The notes beneath the pieces are model-generated. The model had not been told where the DNA came from. It saw only the letters and a program-made list of their open reading frames with translations, and searched no databases. A program made the translations under genes and the position numbers. Shown here piece after piece: positions 16,336 through 25,698 of a stretch of 64,000 bases of DNA (its first letter is position 1; the number at the start of each line of letters is the position of its first letter). Origin of the DNA: CAWJKP01 sp963843465 (lineage in GTDB: Bacteria; Planctomycetota; Planctomycetia; Pirellulales; Thermoguttaceae); the NCBI GenBank assembly GCA_963843465.1, contig CAWJKP010000002.1, positions 1,550,001 through 1,614,000 on the forward strand, given 5' to 3'.

Positions 16336-17786
16336 ACCGCCTTGCGTACGTACACCAACAGCACCCCGGGCGCGGGCAGGTCCTGGACGATCTCGACTTT
16401 CGCGTCGTCCAGCGTTCGCTTGCCCAGCGGCTTCAGATCGTTGGCCTGGTTAAGGAGCAGGAGTTCGCACTCCGTCGGACCGGTCCAGGGGAGATTCTCC
16501 ACCACCAGTTCCATGCGGCCGTCAGTGGACCGGTAGTTGCTGACCACCAGGGCCAGCTCGCGGCCGTCGGCGGTCATGCCGGCAGCGGCCGAGAGTTCGC
16601 CGGGCTTGCCGCCCTCGACGGCCCGCCGGTTGGGATGATCGACCAGGGCCTTGAAGGCGCGGAAGGCGTGGTAGGTCTTCTTCGGCACGCCGTAGACGTT
16701 GAACAGCCCCCAGCAGCCGTTGTCGCCGGTGTAGAAATTGGCCATATCGATCGGGGCGTCCTGAAGCTCCAAGAGCACGCAGGCAGCGAAAGCAGCGCCC
16801 CGCGTGCTGCCGGCTTCCGTGAACCACTTCTCCAGCGCGGGACCGTTGCGGCTGAGCATCGGCCCCCAGTTGTTGTCCGGCAAGTAGTTCCACTCGTTCA
16901 AGTGGCTCTCGGTCTTGTTGAATCCCAGCTCGTCCAGCACGCGCCGCAATCCGCAGGCGCCGCGGGCGGGGGCCGTGGCGTCGGCCGTGTACATGTGCCA
17001 AGAGAGGAAGTCCAGGGGCGCGGACTGCTGTTTGCAATAGCGGAGAAAGCCGCCCAGGAAAGGCGACGGCTTAAGCGACTTGCCCTCCAGCCGCCCGAGG
17101 CCGGCCGCCGCCGGACCGCCGATCCGCAGCGCCGGATATTGCGCCTTGATGGCCTTGGCGGTGGTGACATAGAGGCGGTAGTAGTCCTCCGCCGAGCCGT
17201 CCCACATGGGCGGGCCGATCTCCGCCTCGTTCCAGATCTCGAAGTAGCCGAGGTGGAGATGGAAGCCGTCGGCCCAGCCCTCGTTGTAATGGCGGATGAT
17301 GCCCAGGCAGATTTTGGCCCAGTGGTCGAAATCGGCCGGCTTGTGGACGTAGTATTTTCGCGGCGTGTGCTCGATGCTCTCGCCCAGGCGATACATGACC
17401 TTCGAGCCGGCCGCCAGGATCGACTTCAGGTAGTCGTCGGTGGGCGCGAAGCGGTAGCTTGCCGGCGAGTAGGCGTCGGCGTAGAAATCGGGGAAGATCG
17501 CGTGGACGTCGACCACGTCGCGGGCCGGCCAGTTGGCGTCGTGGATGCGGGTCAGCGGTATGCCCAGGGCCCGGTGGTAGGGCGAGAGGTCCACGATGCT
17601 GCCGTAGCAGACCGGGCCGCCGTTCACTCCCTGGATGGCCCGCACGGCGCCGACGCTTCGGCCCGCGTCGACGCGGATCGTCGCGGCCGGACAGGCCGCT
17701 TGCGGACAAAGGCCCGCCAGGCTGACCATGCCGCCGAAGAGGATGGCAGCCGTTGCGAGTCGCAACTTGCTCGAACGCGCGATCAT
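16329..17786 (-). CDS. Glycoside hydrolase family 39-like protein, secreted
   Basis: A 485-residue secreted glycosidase-like protein. After the signal peptide (LATAAILFGGMVSLAGL) comes a TIM-barrel region. FEIWNEAEIG supplies the acid/base candidate Glu187, and HLNEWNYLPDNNWG supplies the nucleophile candidate Glu298. This pair matches clan GH-A retaining enzymes such as beta-xylosidases of GH39. Residues about 400-485 form a beta-rich C-terminal domain. The substrate is probably a plant or algal xylo-oligosaccharide, but this is inference. The open frame continues 64 codons further upstream, but that part translates family A and C repeats; ATG at 17786 with a GGAG site is better. Confidence 0.83.
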   Translation of the reverse strand: MIARSSKLRLATAAILFGGMVSLAGLCPQAACPAATIRVDAGRSVGAVRAIQGVNGGPVCYGSIVDLSPYHRALGIPLTRIHDANWPARDVVDVHAIFPDFYADAYSPASYRFAPTDDYLKSILAAGSKVMYRLGESIEHTPRKYYVHKPADFDHWAKICLGIIRHYNEGWADGFHLHLGYFEIWNEAEIGPPMWDGSAEDYYRLYVTTAKAIKAQYPALRIGGPAAAGLGRLEGKSLKPSPFLGGFLRYCKQQSAPLDFLSWHMYTADATAPARGACGLRRVLDELGFNKTESHLNEWNYLPDNNWGPMLSRNGPALEKWFTEAGSTRGAAFAACVLLELQDAPIDMANFYTGDNGCWGLFNVYGVPKKTYHAFRAFKALVDHPNRRAVEGGKPGELSAAAGMTADGRELALVVSNYRSTDGRMELVVENLPWTGPTECELLLLNQANDLKPLGKRTLDDAKVEIVQDLPAPGVLLVYVRKAVK

Positions 17787-17817
17787 TCTTGGGGTCTCCT
17801 TGGTTCGATTATCCTTG

Positions 17818-17870
17818 GTACTCCTCTCGCTCCGCGAGAGGGATGGCGTCACGCGGAGCGTGACGAGTAC
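17818..17870. repeat. Palindromic repeat family C
   Basis: GTACTCCTCTCGCTCCGCG and its reverse complement end, 53 bases, just upstream of the GH39 start. Its length matches the copy inside the PPC gene. Confidence 0.9.
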
Positions 17871-17886
17871 GGCGGCGAGCCGGCCC

Positions 17887-17930
17887 TTGGTGGGCCGTCG
17901 GCCGCCACGGCGGCCTTGTCCCACCCTACG
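17887..17930. repeat. Palindromic repeat family A, single arm
   Basis: TGGTGGGCCGTCGGCCGCC to CTTGTCCCACCCTACG, one arm only. It lies 17 bases from a family C copy, so two families are adjacent. Confidence 0.88.
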
Positions 17931-18065
17931 TTGCCGCCCGCGGGTCTCCGGGGCCGCCGTCGGGTTCCGCCAGGCCATTCCCCACGGCGGCTCCCTCGGC
18001 TATGATAACCAGTTCCCTGGGAATTGAAACCAGCGGGAGCCGAAATCATCACGAGGACTGGACCC

Positions 18066-20153
18066 ATGAGAAACGCGCGAATCTTCACCCGCGGGATGGC
18101 GGTGCTCGCCTTGGTGGTTGCCGGCGGAACCGTCACCGCACGAGGAGACGAGGGAATGTGGCTTTTCAATAAACCGCCGAAAAAGATCCTCCAGGAGAAG
18201 TACGGCTTCGAGCCCACCGACCCCTGGCTTAGCAATCTCCAGCAGGCCTCGGTCCGCTTCAACAGCGGCGGCTCCGGCTCCTTCGTCTCGTCCGACGGGC
18301 TGGTGATGACCAACCATCACGTCGGCGCCGACGCCCTGCAAAAGCTCAGCAGCAAGCAGCGCGACTACATCGCCACCGGCTTCCACGCCCGCTCGCCCGA
18401 GGAGGAGATCAAGTGCTTCGACCTGGAGCTCAACGTGCTCGTGAGCATCGAGGACGTGACCGGGCGGATCAACGCCGCGGTGAAGCCTGACGCCAGCCCG
18501 GCCGAGGCCCAGAAGGCCCGCCGGGCGGCCATGAACACCCTGGAGAAGGAGTCGGCGGACAAGACCGGCCTGCGCTGCGACGTGATCACCTTGTACCGCG
18601 GCGGGCTCTACCATCTCTACTCCTACAAGCGTTACACCGACGTCCGCCTGGTCTTCGCGCCGGAGATGGCGATCGCCTTCTTCGGCGGCGACCCGGACAA
18701 CTTCGAGTATCCCCGCTACGACCTCGATATCTGCTTCTTCCGCATCTATGACGGCGGCCGGCCGCTGAAGGTCCAACACTACCTGAAGTGGAGCGCCGAG
18801 GGGGCCGGCGACGGCGAGCTGGTCTTCGTTTCCGGGCATCCGGGCCATACCAACCGGCTGGACACGGTGGCCAACTTGGAGTTCCTCCGCGATCGCGTCT
18901 ATCCCTATTCGCTGAACCTCATCCGCCGCCGCGAAGTGCTGCTGGCAACCTACAGCCAGCGCGGACTGGAGAACGCCCGCCGGGCCCAGGAAGATCTCTT
19001 CGCCATGCAAAACGCCCGCAAAGCCCGCACCGGCGGCCTGGCCGGGCTCCAGGACCCGGCCGTGATGGGCGGCAAGCAGAAGGCGGAGAAGGAACTCCGC
19101 GACGCCGTCCAGTCCGATCCCCGGCTGAGGCAGTCCGCCGGCGAGGCCTGGAGCCAGGTGGCGTCGGCCGTGAAGACCTGGAACGAGATCTTCTACCGCC
19201 ATGAGCTGTTGGAAGCCGGCCACGCCTTCCTGAGCAAGAAGTTCCAGATCGCCCGGTTGCTGGTCCGCCAGGCGGAGGAATCGGCCAAGCCCAACGCCGA
19301 CCGGCTCCGCGAGTACCGCGAGTCGAATCTCGAATCGCTGCACCTGATGCTCTTCTCCGCGGCGCCGATCTACGACGACCTGGAGACCGTCAAGCTGGCC
19401 GATTCGCTCAGCCTGTTCCTGGAGATCGCCGGGGCCGACAACGAGCTGGTCCAAAAGGTGCTCGGCGGCCGCTCGCCCCGCGATCGGGCGGCGGAGCTGG
19501 TCCGCGGCAGCCGGCTGGCCGACGTAGCGCTGCGCAAGCAGTTGGCCGAGGGGGGCCTGAAGGCGATCCAGTCCAGCAACGACCCCCTGATCCGCCTGGC
19601 CCGTCTGGTCGACGAGCCCGCCCGCCGGGTCCGCAAAAGCTATGAAGACAAGGTGGAAGAGCCGCTCCGCCAGGCCTACGCCAAGATCGCCGACGCGCGG
19701 TTCGCGCTGAAAGGCACCGACGTTTATCCCGATGCGACCTTCACCCTGCGGCTCTCCTTCGGGCAGGTCAAGGGCTACACCGAGCTGGGCGTCCAGCTTC
19801 CTCCCTGGACCACGCTCGGCGGGGCCTACCGCCACGCCGAGGACCACGGCAATCGCGATCCGTTCGTCCTGCCGCAAAGCTGGATCGACCGCAAGGGGCG
19901 GCTGAGCCTCGACACGCCGCTGAACTTCGTCTTGACGGCCGACATCATCGGCGGCAACTCCGGCAGCCCCGTGGTCAACCGCCGCGGCGAGCTGGTGGGG
20001 ATCATTTTCGACGGCAACCTGGAGTCGCTGGTCTGGGACTTCGTCTACACCGAAGAGACCGGCCGGGCGATCGCCGTCCATTCCAGCGCGATCCGCGAGG
20101 CCCTGCGCAAGGTCTACGACGACCAGAAGCTGGCCGACGAGCTGGGGCGATAG
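18066..20153 (+). CDS. S46 family serine peptidase (DPP7/DPP11-like)
   Basis: A 695-residue secreted peptidase. Signal peptide MAVLALVVAGGTVTARG; mature part begins DEGMWLFNK, typical of S46 dipeptidyl peptidases. SSDGLVMTNHHVGADAL gives the catalytic His (His85, with His84 beside it), FGGDPDNFEYPRYDLD gives the Asp region, and IGGNSGSPVVNRRGELVG gives Ser632. S46 enzymes remove dipeptides from peptide N-termini in the periplasm. The P1 preference (hydrophobic versus acidic) cannot be read here. A GAGGA site precedes ATG 18066; no earlier start has comparable support. It is likely monocistronic. A family L palindrome follows (20158-20200). Confidence 0.93.
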   Translation: MRNARIFTRGMAVLALVVAGGTVTARGDEGMWLFNKPPKKILQEKYGFEPTDPWLSNLQQASVRFNSGGSGSFVSSDGLVMTNHHVGADALQKLSSKQRDYIATGFHARSPEEEIKCFDLELNVLVSIEDVTGRINAAVKPDASPAEAQKARRAAMNTLEKESADKTGLRCDVITLYRGGLYHLYSYKRYTDVRLVFAPEMAIAFFGGDPDNFEYPRYDLDICFFRIYDGGRPLKVQHYLKWSAEGAGDGELVFVSGHPGHTNRLDTVANLEFLRDRVYPYSLNLIRRREVLLATYSQRGLENARRAQEDLFAMQNARKARTGGLAGLQDPAVMGGKQKAEKELRDAVQSDPRLRQSAGEAWSQVASAVKTWNEIFYRHELLEAGHAFLSKKFQIARLLVRQAEESAKPNADRLREYRESNLESLHLMLFSAAPIYDDLETVKLADSLSLFLEIAGADNELVQKVLGGRSPRDRAAELVRGSRLADVALRKQLAEGGLKAIQSSNDPLIRLARLVDEPARRVRKSYEDKVEEPLRQAYAKIADARFALKGTDVYPDATFTLRLSFGQVKGYTELGVQLPPWTTLGGAYRHAEDHGNRDPFVLPQSWIDRKGRLSLDTPLNFVLTADIIGGNSGSPVVNRRGELVGIIFDGNLESLVWDFVYTEETGRAIAVHSSAIREALRKVYDDQKLADELGR

Positions 20154-20157
20154 CCAC

Positions 20158-20200
20158 TTCTCCCCCTCTCCCTCCGGGAGAGGGATGGGGTGAGGGTCGC
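20158..20200. repeat. Short palindrome family L
   Basis: CCCTCTCCCTCCGGGAGAGGG, then ATGGGGTGAGGG, just after the S46 stop. Related sequence lies around 25466-25490 and 25592-25617. Confidence 0.7.
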
Positions 20201-20317
20201 CAGACGAATCTGTGACCACGCGATCCTTGCGCCCCCACTCTCCGGATGGTTGGGGGGAAGTTGCGTTCGGGACAGAGAGCACTTATCATGGCGATTCAAC
20301 AGGGTTATACTTTTGGT

Positions 20318-20600
20318 ATGGAATCCACTTCATCTCGCAATGTGAACGAACTGCCAGCGACCGAGCGCCAGGTGCTCGAGGGGATGCTGGGCCAACCGCT
20401 GAGTCCGGACCAGCGGGTCTTCATCATGGCCTACACGCCGAGCGCCGTGCCCGAGGAGTCGGTCCGCGAGGCGGCGAGGGAGCGCCTCCAGAGCACGTTC
20501 GAGAAGGTCGATCAGAATGCGGCTGCGCGGCGTCACGCCGGAGGAGGCGGAGGAGGCGATCGAAGAAGCGATGAGGCACGTCCGCCCGCGTAACGGCTGA
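20318..20600 (+). CDS. Probable antitoxin to the following PIN toxin, one frameshift
   Basis: A small protein, NELPATERQVLEGMLGQPLSPDQRVFIMAY and so on, of the kind found before PIN-domain toxins. After the frame shift near 20525 the reading continues RGVTPEEAEEAIEEAMRHVRPRNG and ends in TGA at 20598-20600, overlapping the ATG of the PIN gene by one base. Without a shift the frame would end in a glycine-rich, implausible tail. The overlap means translational coupling, typical of type II toxin-antitoxin pairs. The start could instead be 20288. Its DNA-binding or toxin-binding fold is not established. Confidence 0.7.
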
Positions 20601-21064
20601 TGCGCATCGTCCTTGATACGAACGTGTTGGCCCGCGCCGCGATTCCAACCTCGGGGCTAGCGCGCGAGTTGCTGCTGCGTTGCACCAAGAGCCCCCACGT
20701 CGTCGCGCTATCTGAGTTCATTCTATCGGAAGTCAGTCGCGTTCTTCGCTATGCGCAGATGCGCAAAGCACACCGTTTGACGGATCAAGATATCGAGGCC
20801 TATGTGGCCGATCTGAAGTCGGCATGCGTGACGGTGTTGCTGCCGGAGGAGCCGCCTCCGGCGATCGTAACGACGGACCCGAAAGACGACCCGATCCTGG
20901 CGACTGCGATTGCCGGCCAAGCAGCCGTGCTCTGCTCGCTCGACCGCCATCTGCACCGGCCGGAAGTAGTGGCCTACTGCCGCGGTCACGGCATCAAAGT
21001 GATGACCGACGTGGAGCTAATGCGTCGGTTGCGAAAAAGCGGCGAGCAGGCCGAGGGCCTCTGA
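20600..21064 (+). CDS. PIN-domain toxin (VapC-like, COG1569 group)
   Basis: A 154-residue putative ribonuclease. The PIN acidic residues are in place: Asp6 in IVLDTNV, Glu44 in LSEVSRVL, the DPKDDPILATA cluster (Asp93, 96 and 97) and Asp115 in CSLDRHL. The catalytic site uses a metal to cut RNA in the cytoplasm. The start overlaps the end of the antitoxin gene. The C-terminal region (GHGIKVMTDVELMRRL) matches the COG1569 group. RNA target is unknown. Together with the next XRE gene and the nuclease-methyltransferase it forms a defence-like cluster. Confidence 0.88.
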   Translation: MRIVLDTNVLARAAIPTSGLARELLLRCTKSPHVVALSEFILSEVSRVLRYAQMRKAHRLTDQDIEAYVADLKSACVTVLLPEEPPPAIVTTDPKDDPILATAIAGQAAVLCSLDRHLHRPEVVAYCRGHGIKVMTDVELMRRLRKSGEQAEGL

Positions 21065-21070
21065 CGTTAC

Positions 21071-21334
21071 TTGGAACGGGAGATCCTTGCGGAGGGCCGG
21101 CGGATCAAGGCCGCCCACAACCGGGTTAAGGTCGCCGCTGGCGACGCCTTGAAGTTCCTCAAGGCCCAGCGGCAAGCGCAGGGGTTGAGCTTGTCCGATG
21201 TCCAACAGAGAACCGGCATTAGCCGCCCCGCTTTATCTCGGTTGGAAAACGAAACCGAGCCCAATCCTACCACGGTGACTCTGATCCGTTATGCGGAAGC
21301 CCTCGGGAAAAAGCTGGTGGCAAGCTTCGAGTGA
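21071..21334 (+). CDS. XRE-family HTH regulator
   Basis: An 87-residue protein whose C-terminal half is a classic helix-turn-helix: LSLSDVQQRTGISRPALSRLENETEPNPTTVTLIRYAEALG. The start is TTG at 21071, 6 bases after the PIN gene stop. I saw no better one. It could be an antitoxin whose toxin partner has been lost, or an autoregulator of the preceding pair. The N-terminal helix is Lys/Arg/Ala-rich. Function of the unit is inferred from position only. Confidence 0.75.
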   Translation: MEREILAEGRRIKAAHNRVKVAAGDALKFLKAQRQAQGLSLSDVQQRTGISRPALSRLENETEPNPTTVTLIRYAEALGKKLVASFE

Positions 21335-21510
21335 CTCGGCGTCGTCGCCAGGTTGCCGGCATTTCATTCCGCCCCACGCCTGGATTCAGGACGTGAAAGA
21401 CCATTCCCCGGGAGCATAGCGTCGAGGATGCGCCACGCCGGGGTCTTACCCAAACCTCGTGGTCTTGTGCGTAGTGTCCTAAGAGTGTTCCTACACTGGC
21501 GGGGAGTGGC

Positions 21511-24500
21511 TTACCGGATCGGCCACCCGCCATGCTGGTCGATTACCTTGTCAATCTCCCCCATGAGTTGGATTGTCTCATTCAAGGCGACCACAATCCG
21601 CTGGTAGTGCTGTGTGTCGTCATAGGTCAGCTTCCGGCCTTTACGGTCCTTCAGCCACTTGTGGCAGACCTGGTAGCCGCCGATGTGGAACTCCCAGACC
21701 GCCTTGGGGACCCCGCCGAAATACTGGGTCTTATTTATTGAGACACGGCCGCCGTTCTCGGCGTAGTCCACCCTCTCGACTAGGTTGTCACCTTTGATTG
21801 GCCAATCGGTTAGGAGGTCGTCCAGCTTGGGGGATTCCAGTAGGTGCAGGGCGACCAGTTCGGCCCCGGCGGTTCCGAGGGCACGGAATAGTTCCATGTC
21901 GCTCGTCAGAGGCAAATGAGGGAAGTCGATCTTCAGGAACTCGGCATACCGTGTACGGTACGTCGGGGAGTGGAACACGGCGTAGGCGTAATGGAAAATG
22001 TCTTCCGGCGTTACGCCCCGAGGCAACCCGTTAGGATCTTCTTGCGATAGGTCAAGTTTGCCCGCTAACGCCTTTAGGAACGCGGGGCTGAGATTTGGGC
22101 TACGGTCGTGTGCGTATCCGAGTCCACGTTGTGCGCTCTTCTTTTCCGCATACAGATACAGAGGGAACAGCGGAGCGCTGTTGCCCGGTCGTGTGGCCAT
22201 GATTCCGAATTCGGCCATATACTTTGTTGCCAGCACATCTCTCCAAGCGATGGGACCGTACACCGTGCGCGAACAATGCAATCCAAGGTTTGGATCACTC
22301 GTCATGTGGTGCATGGCCGCATAGCCGGGCGTTCCGATGAACCCTCTGGTCTTTCCGCTATACCAAGTGTAGCGAATGTCGAACGGTCGGTAGAGAATAG
22401 GATGGAAAAATCCTTCGCCGCGGTTCTTGCGAACATCCGTCTGCGCGTTCGCCACTTTCCAATCACGACTATCCTTTCCGAGCTGATACTTCCCCCGCAA
22501 TGCGTCTTCGTCCAGCGTCCTAAAATCCTCCACCGCTTCCTCAATACCGCCCTGAGTGAAGTGAATGCTAACGCGGTCTCGCTCAGTCTTGACGCATTGT
22601 CCAGATATGACAAATACATCGGTGATACTCGGAAATGATGTATATTCTGCACCAACCCTGAAATCCTTTGGCACAAAGAAGAAATTTGGTGAAACGGGTC
22701 TGATTTCTGCCCAATCCGTCTTCGATGAATCAGTTCCCCAAAGGAACGTATACTTCGCGTCGCGCTCTCCCCAGAGGTTGGAGTGGAACACTCGACAACC
22801 CTTTGTGCTGGGTATCTTGACCAGAAGCGTGATCGCAACTCCTTGTTGAATATCAAAGACGTTTTCGTCCTTCGATCCATCAGGAGATGTTTCTTTCCTC
22901 TTCGTGCTTCCGTGGAGGTCGAGAATGTAAATCTCGTTGAACGTCTCCATCAGGCACTCACGCATTCGGCGATGGGTGATACCATCAAGATAAGTGTTAT
23001 TTGTGATTAGACCGACAATGCCGTGCCCAGTACGCTCAATTCGCCACTGAGCGAAACGAATGAACTTGATGAAATCATCGTCGAGGTTGAGCTTCTTCTC
23101 ATTCAGGTTACGCTTGTAATCGTCAAGCAGGGAGAGAATCAACTTGCCGCGATTCATACGGCCATAATTGGCGTAGGGGGGATTTCCTAGTACAACCAGG
23201 ATCGGTTTCTCGCGTTTAATTTCAGCGGCGGCATTTGCCTCTTCGGCAACCCATCTGGCCCAAAGGTGCTCGCTTTGTTGTATCGCCTCTTCCAGCGTAT
23301 TGGTAAGGTATACGCCCAAACGCTCGTCAGAGTCGAAATGGTAGCCCGTCGCCTGCAACTGCATTCCGAGTTTTAGGTGTGCTACCGCATAGGGTGCCAT
23401 GAGCAACTCGAATCCGAAGACGCGATTCAGTAGGTGCTTAGCAACATAGTCGTCCCATGCCCCGGCTTGCTTGGCGAACTTCCGGCGAATCTGCTCAATC
23501 ACAAAATACAAGAACGTGGCTGTGCCGGTTGCCGGGTCGAGAATCATCGTATTCTCGTCGGCCAGCCCCTTGGAACGGTGGAATCGCGTCTTCAGCAGGT
23601 TGTCGATAGAGCGGACGATGTAACTGACGACCGGCTCGGGTGTGTAGTAGACGCCGCGCAACTCCCGCATCTTTGGATCGTATGCCGCCAGAAACGTTTC
23701 ATAGAAGTGGACGACCGGATCGTCCTTGCCTTTGCCCTTGCCAAAATCCTCAAGGATTTCTGCCATGTCGGCGTGCTTGAGCAATTCCACAATGTCGTCC
23801 ACGGCCCAGGCGAAAGAGTCGGGCATATTTACGCCCGCGATCTCCGCGAACAGCTTGCGAAGGAAAGGATTGGTCTTCGGCAGGTCGTATGCCGCCATCT
23901 CGCGTGAAAACGGCTTGCCAAGTGGTGCGTGAACCTTTGCGGCGAACAAACCATAGGCCAATGTCTGCGCGAACATGTCGGCAAACTGCTTCTCGTCCAA
24001 GTCAGGAATGAGAGTTCCGCGGAAGGCAGCAAGCCAATCATGCAACCAGCCATGCTCTGCCTCGTGGTCGAACGCATTCACGATCAAACCGCGGATGATG
24101 CGCGTCATGCCCGCCATGCGTTTGGCTAGATCCTTGGCAGAGGCGACGGTCAAGGCGGGCTGGCCGTAGAACGCGGCCAGCAACTCCCCTAGCTTTTGTT
24201 CACCCTCGGGAAGTTCCTTGACCTTGCGTCTGGCGTCTACCTCGGCAACGCGGACCGTCAGCCGTTTCTCGCCGCCGACGAACCAGCGGAAATCCAGATA
24301 GTCAGTCAGTATCCAGTTCGGCAGGCCGTCGCGGTAGCGGGTGAATTGCTCGCCGCTGGGGCCCTTCCCCCGTTCCATTTCATCGAGATTGATCCCGATG
24401 TCCTTGGTCTCGACGTGGCCAAGAGGGACGCCCTTGCGCGTAATCTGAAAGTCTGGGCTTCCACAAGCGATCCGCCTTGGTTCGTTGGTTGCCACGATAC

Positions 24501-24615
24501 CCTTGCTGGCCGATTCCAGAAGGGCTTTCAAGGCGGGGCGGTGGGTGTGCTCTGTCGCGTCCCCGGCAGCGTATGCGTTCCGAATCGCGGTTATGTACCC
24601 AAGGAAATCCATCAT
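21511..24615 (-). CDS. Single-chain restriction-modification enzyme (nuclease plus N6-adenine methyltransferase)
   Basis: A 1034-residue protein. The N-terminus contains a PD-(D/E)XK-like motif (Asp55 in SPDF, then Glu69 and Lys71 in HVETK). Residues about 320-500 are a gamma/beta-type N6-adenine methyltransferase: YYTPEPVVSYIVRSI, motif I ILDPATGTATF (358-368) and motif IV NPPY (478-481). The rest is a target-recognition region resembling type ISP enzymes, but the helicase block of ISP enzymes is absent. This suggests a type IIG/IIL-like enzyme that cuts and methylates in one chain. The DNA is visibly less GC-rich than its neighbours, a sign of transfer. Start can be Met1 or Met2. It faces the PIN/XRE genes. 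Confidence 0.85.
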   Translation of the reverse strand: MMDFLGYITAIRNAYAAGDATEHTHRPALKALLESASKGIVATNEPRRIACGSPDFQITRKGVPLGHVETKDIGINLDEMERGKGPSGEQFTRYRDGLPNWILTDYLDFRWFVGGEKRLTVRVAEVDARRKVKELPEGEQKLGELLAAFYGQPALTVASAKDLAKRMAGMTRIIRGLIVNAFDHEAEHGWLHDWLAAFRGTLIPDLDEKQFADMFAQTLAYGLFAAKVHAPLGKPFSREMAAYDLPKTNPFLRKLFAEIAGVNMPDSFAWAVDDIVELLKHADMAEILEDFGKGKGKDDPVVHFYETFLAAYDPKMRELRGVYYTPEPVVSYIVRSIDNLLKTRFHRSKGLADENTMILDPATGTATFLYFVIEQIRRKFAKQAGAWDDYVAKHLLNRVFGFELLMAPYAVAHLKLGMQLQATGYHFDSDERLGVYLTNTLEEAIQQSEHLWARWVAEEANAAAEIKREKPILVVLGNPPYANYGRMNRGKLILSLLDDYKRNLNEKKLNLDDDFIKFIRFAQWRIERTGHGIVGLITNNTYLDGITHRRMRECLMETFNEIYILDLHGSTKRKETSPDGSKDENVFDIQQGVAITLLVKIPSTKGCRVFHSNLWGERDAKYTFLWGTDSSKTDWAEIRPVSPNFFFVPKDFRVGAEYTSFPSITDVFVISGQCVKTERDRVSIHFTQGGIEEAVEDFRTLDEDALRGKYQLGKDSRDWKVANAQTDVRKNRGEGFFHPILYRPFDIRYTWYSGKTRGFIGTPGYAAMHHMTSDPNLGLHCSRTVYGPIAWRDVLATKYMAEFGIMATRPGNSAPLFPLYLYAEKKSAQRGLGYAHDRSPNLSPAFLKALAGKLDLSQEDPNGLPRGVTPEDIFHYAYAVFHSPTYRTRYAEFLKIDFPHLPLTSDMELFRALGTAGAELVALHLLESPKLDDLLTDWPIKGDNLVERVDYAENGGRVSINKTQYFGGVPKAVWEFHIGGYQVCHKWLKDRKGRKLTYDDTQHYQRIVVALNETIQLMGEIDKVIDQHGGWPIR

Positions 24616-25008
24616 TCACCTCCCGCCTTGGAGCCCCAGGCGGCAAGATACCCCGGGGACGGGAAGGAAGGCAAGGGGGGCTCGCTAGAGGGGCTCGTAC
24701 CTTCGGCGAGTGGCACTGGCTTGCCAGTGCGTTTTCCCGTTAGTCCTTGCAGCATGGCACTGCCAGAGACGTGTTCCCGCGATTCGCCGCCGAACAGGGA
24801 GTCTTCCGGCAGGGGCGCAGCAGCCGCGGCGGCGGGCGTCACGCAGCGGGCCCTCAATCCATTAAACCTGCCCTAGCCAGCGTAAGCTGCCGGACGGGGT
24901 ACGGCGGACCGCGGAGGCGGCAGCGGACGGCACACGGAGTGTGCCTGCTACTTTGGCCGACTCCTCGTGAACGGTTACCAATAATCGCCCCGGAAAACGG
25001 ACGTCGTG

Positions 25009-25101
25009 CCACGAATCGCCTGGAAGAAAGGGCTTCTTGCCAAGAATCGCGTGAAAGAAAGGACTTCTTGCCAAGAATGGCCCGGGGGAAAGGACTTTTT
25101 G
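25009..25101. repeat. 31-base tandem repeat, three units
   Basis: Units at 25009-25039, 25040-25070 and 25071-25101 begin CCACGAATCGCC, CCAAGAATCGCG and CCAAGAATGGCC and end AAGG(G/A)CTT(C/T)TTG. A fourth begins at 25102 and stops. There are no spacers, so this is not a CRISPR array. Confidence 0.8.
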
Positions 25102-25490
25102 CCAGGAAGCGTCGGTCAAACGAAACCCGTGCCGCCTGCTCGGCGCGACTTCGTTTCGTCTACTACTACGCTCGTCAAACGGCTGCCTTGGCCTAAGTGG
25201 TTGACCGGCAAAAAGATCGGCCGACGAGCGCGGCCGGGACGAAACCATCCGGGGGATGGCGACGATCCCCGTTGGCGAAAAAAGGGAATTCGTTGTCTCA
25301 GAATCTCGTCTCGACGTGAGACATTCGACCGAGAAGCCCGCCCGGTTCGGTAGGGACGGGGGACGGAGGACGGGGAGAAGAGGAGAAGGGGAGAAGAGGA
25401 GAAGAGGAGAAGGGGAGATAGGGGAGATAGGGAGAGCCGGCGGGTGAGGAGAATTTCTCGGCATCCCCTCACCCCAACCCTCTCCCGGAG

Positions 25491-25590
25491 GTAGGGTGGG
25501 ACAAGGCCGCCGTGGCGGCCGACGGCCCACCAAGAACCGGCACGACATGGTGGGCCGGCGCTCGCTTGCGCGAGCTTGTCCCACCCTACC
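25491..25590. repeat. Palindromic repeat family A, two arms
   Basis: GTAGGGTGGGACAAGG with a GGCCGCC/GGCGGCC stem, then TGGTGGGCCGGCGCTCGC to CTTGTCCCACCCTACC. It lies between family L segments, upstream of murJ. Confidence 0.9.
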
Positions 25591-25698
25591 TGTCCTCTCC
25601 CGGAGGGAGAGGGAGGAAACGTCCTTTCGCTTCCGGACGGGCCCCCCGTCCGCCGAAACGGTCTTTCGCGGCCGGACGAGCCTCTCTAACATGGGCGC

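Larger units (their letters stand above)
24616..25698. other. Long intergenic region of repeats, no gene seen
   Basis: It holds a family B arm (24923-24956) and a family F arm (24966-24980). A 31-base tandem repeat (25009-25101) and a purine microsatellite of GGAGAAG-type units (25374-25434) follow. A paired family A element (25491-25590) lies between two family L pieces. The long open frames on either strand here translate repeats and I reject them. Confidence 0.75.

Noticed and set aside
17787..17978. Upstream start of the GH39 gene
   Set aside because: The 64 codons read through family A and C repeats; ATG 17786 has a ribosome-binding site and signal peptide.
18000..20282. A 760-codon open frame opposite the S46 peptidase
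   Set aside because: The plus strand carries a complete S46 catalytic triad; the minus frame has no motif.
25009..25101. CRISPR-like array
   Set aside because: The 31-base units are directly adjacent with no unique spacers, and no cas gene is near.
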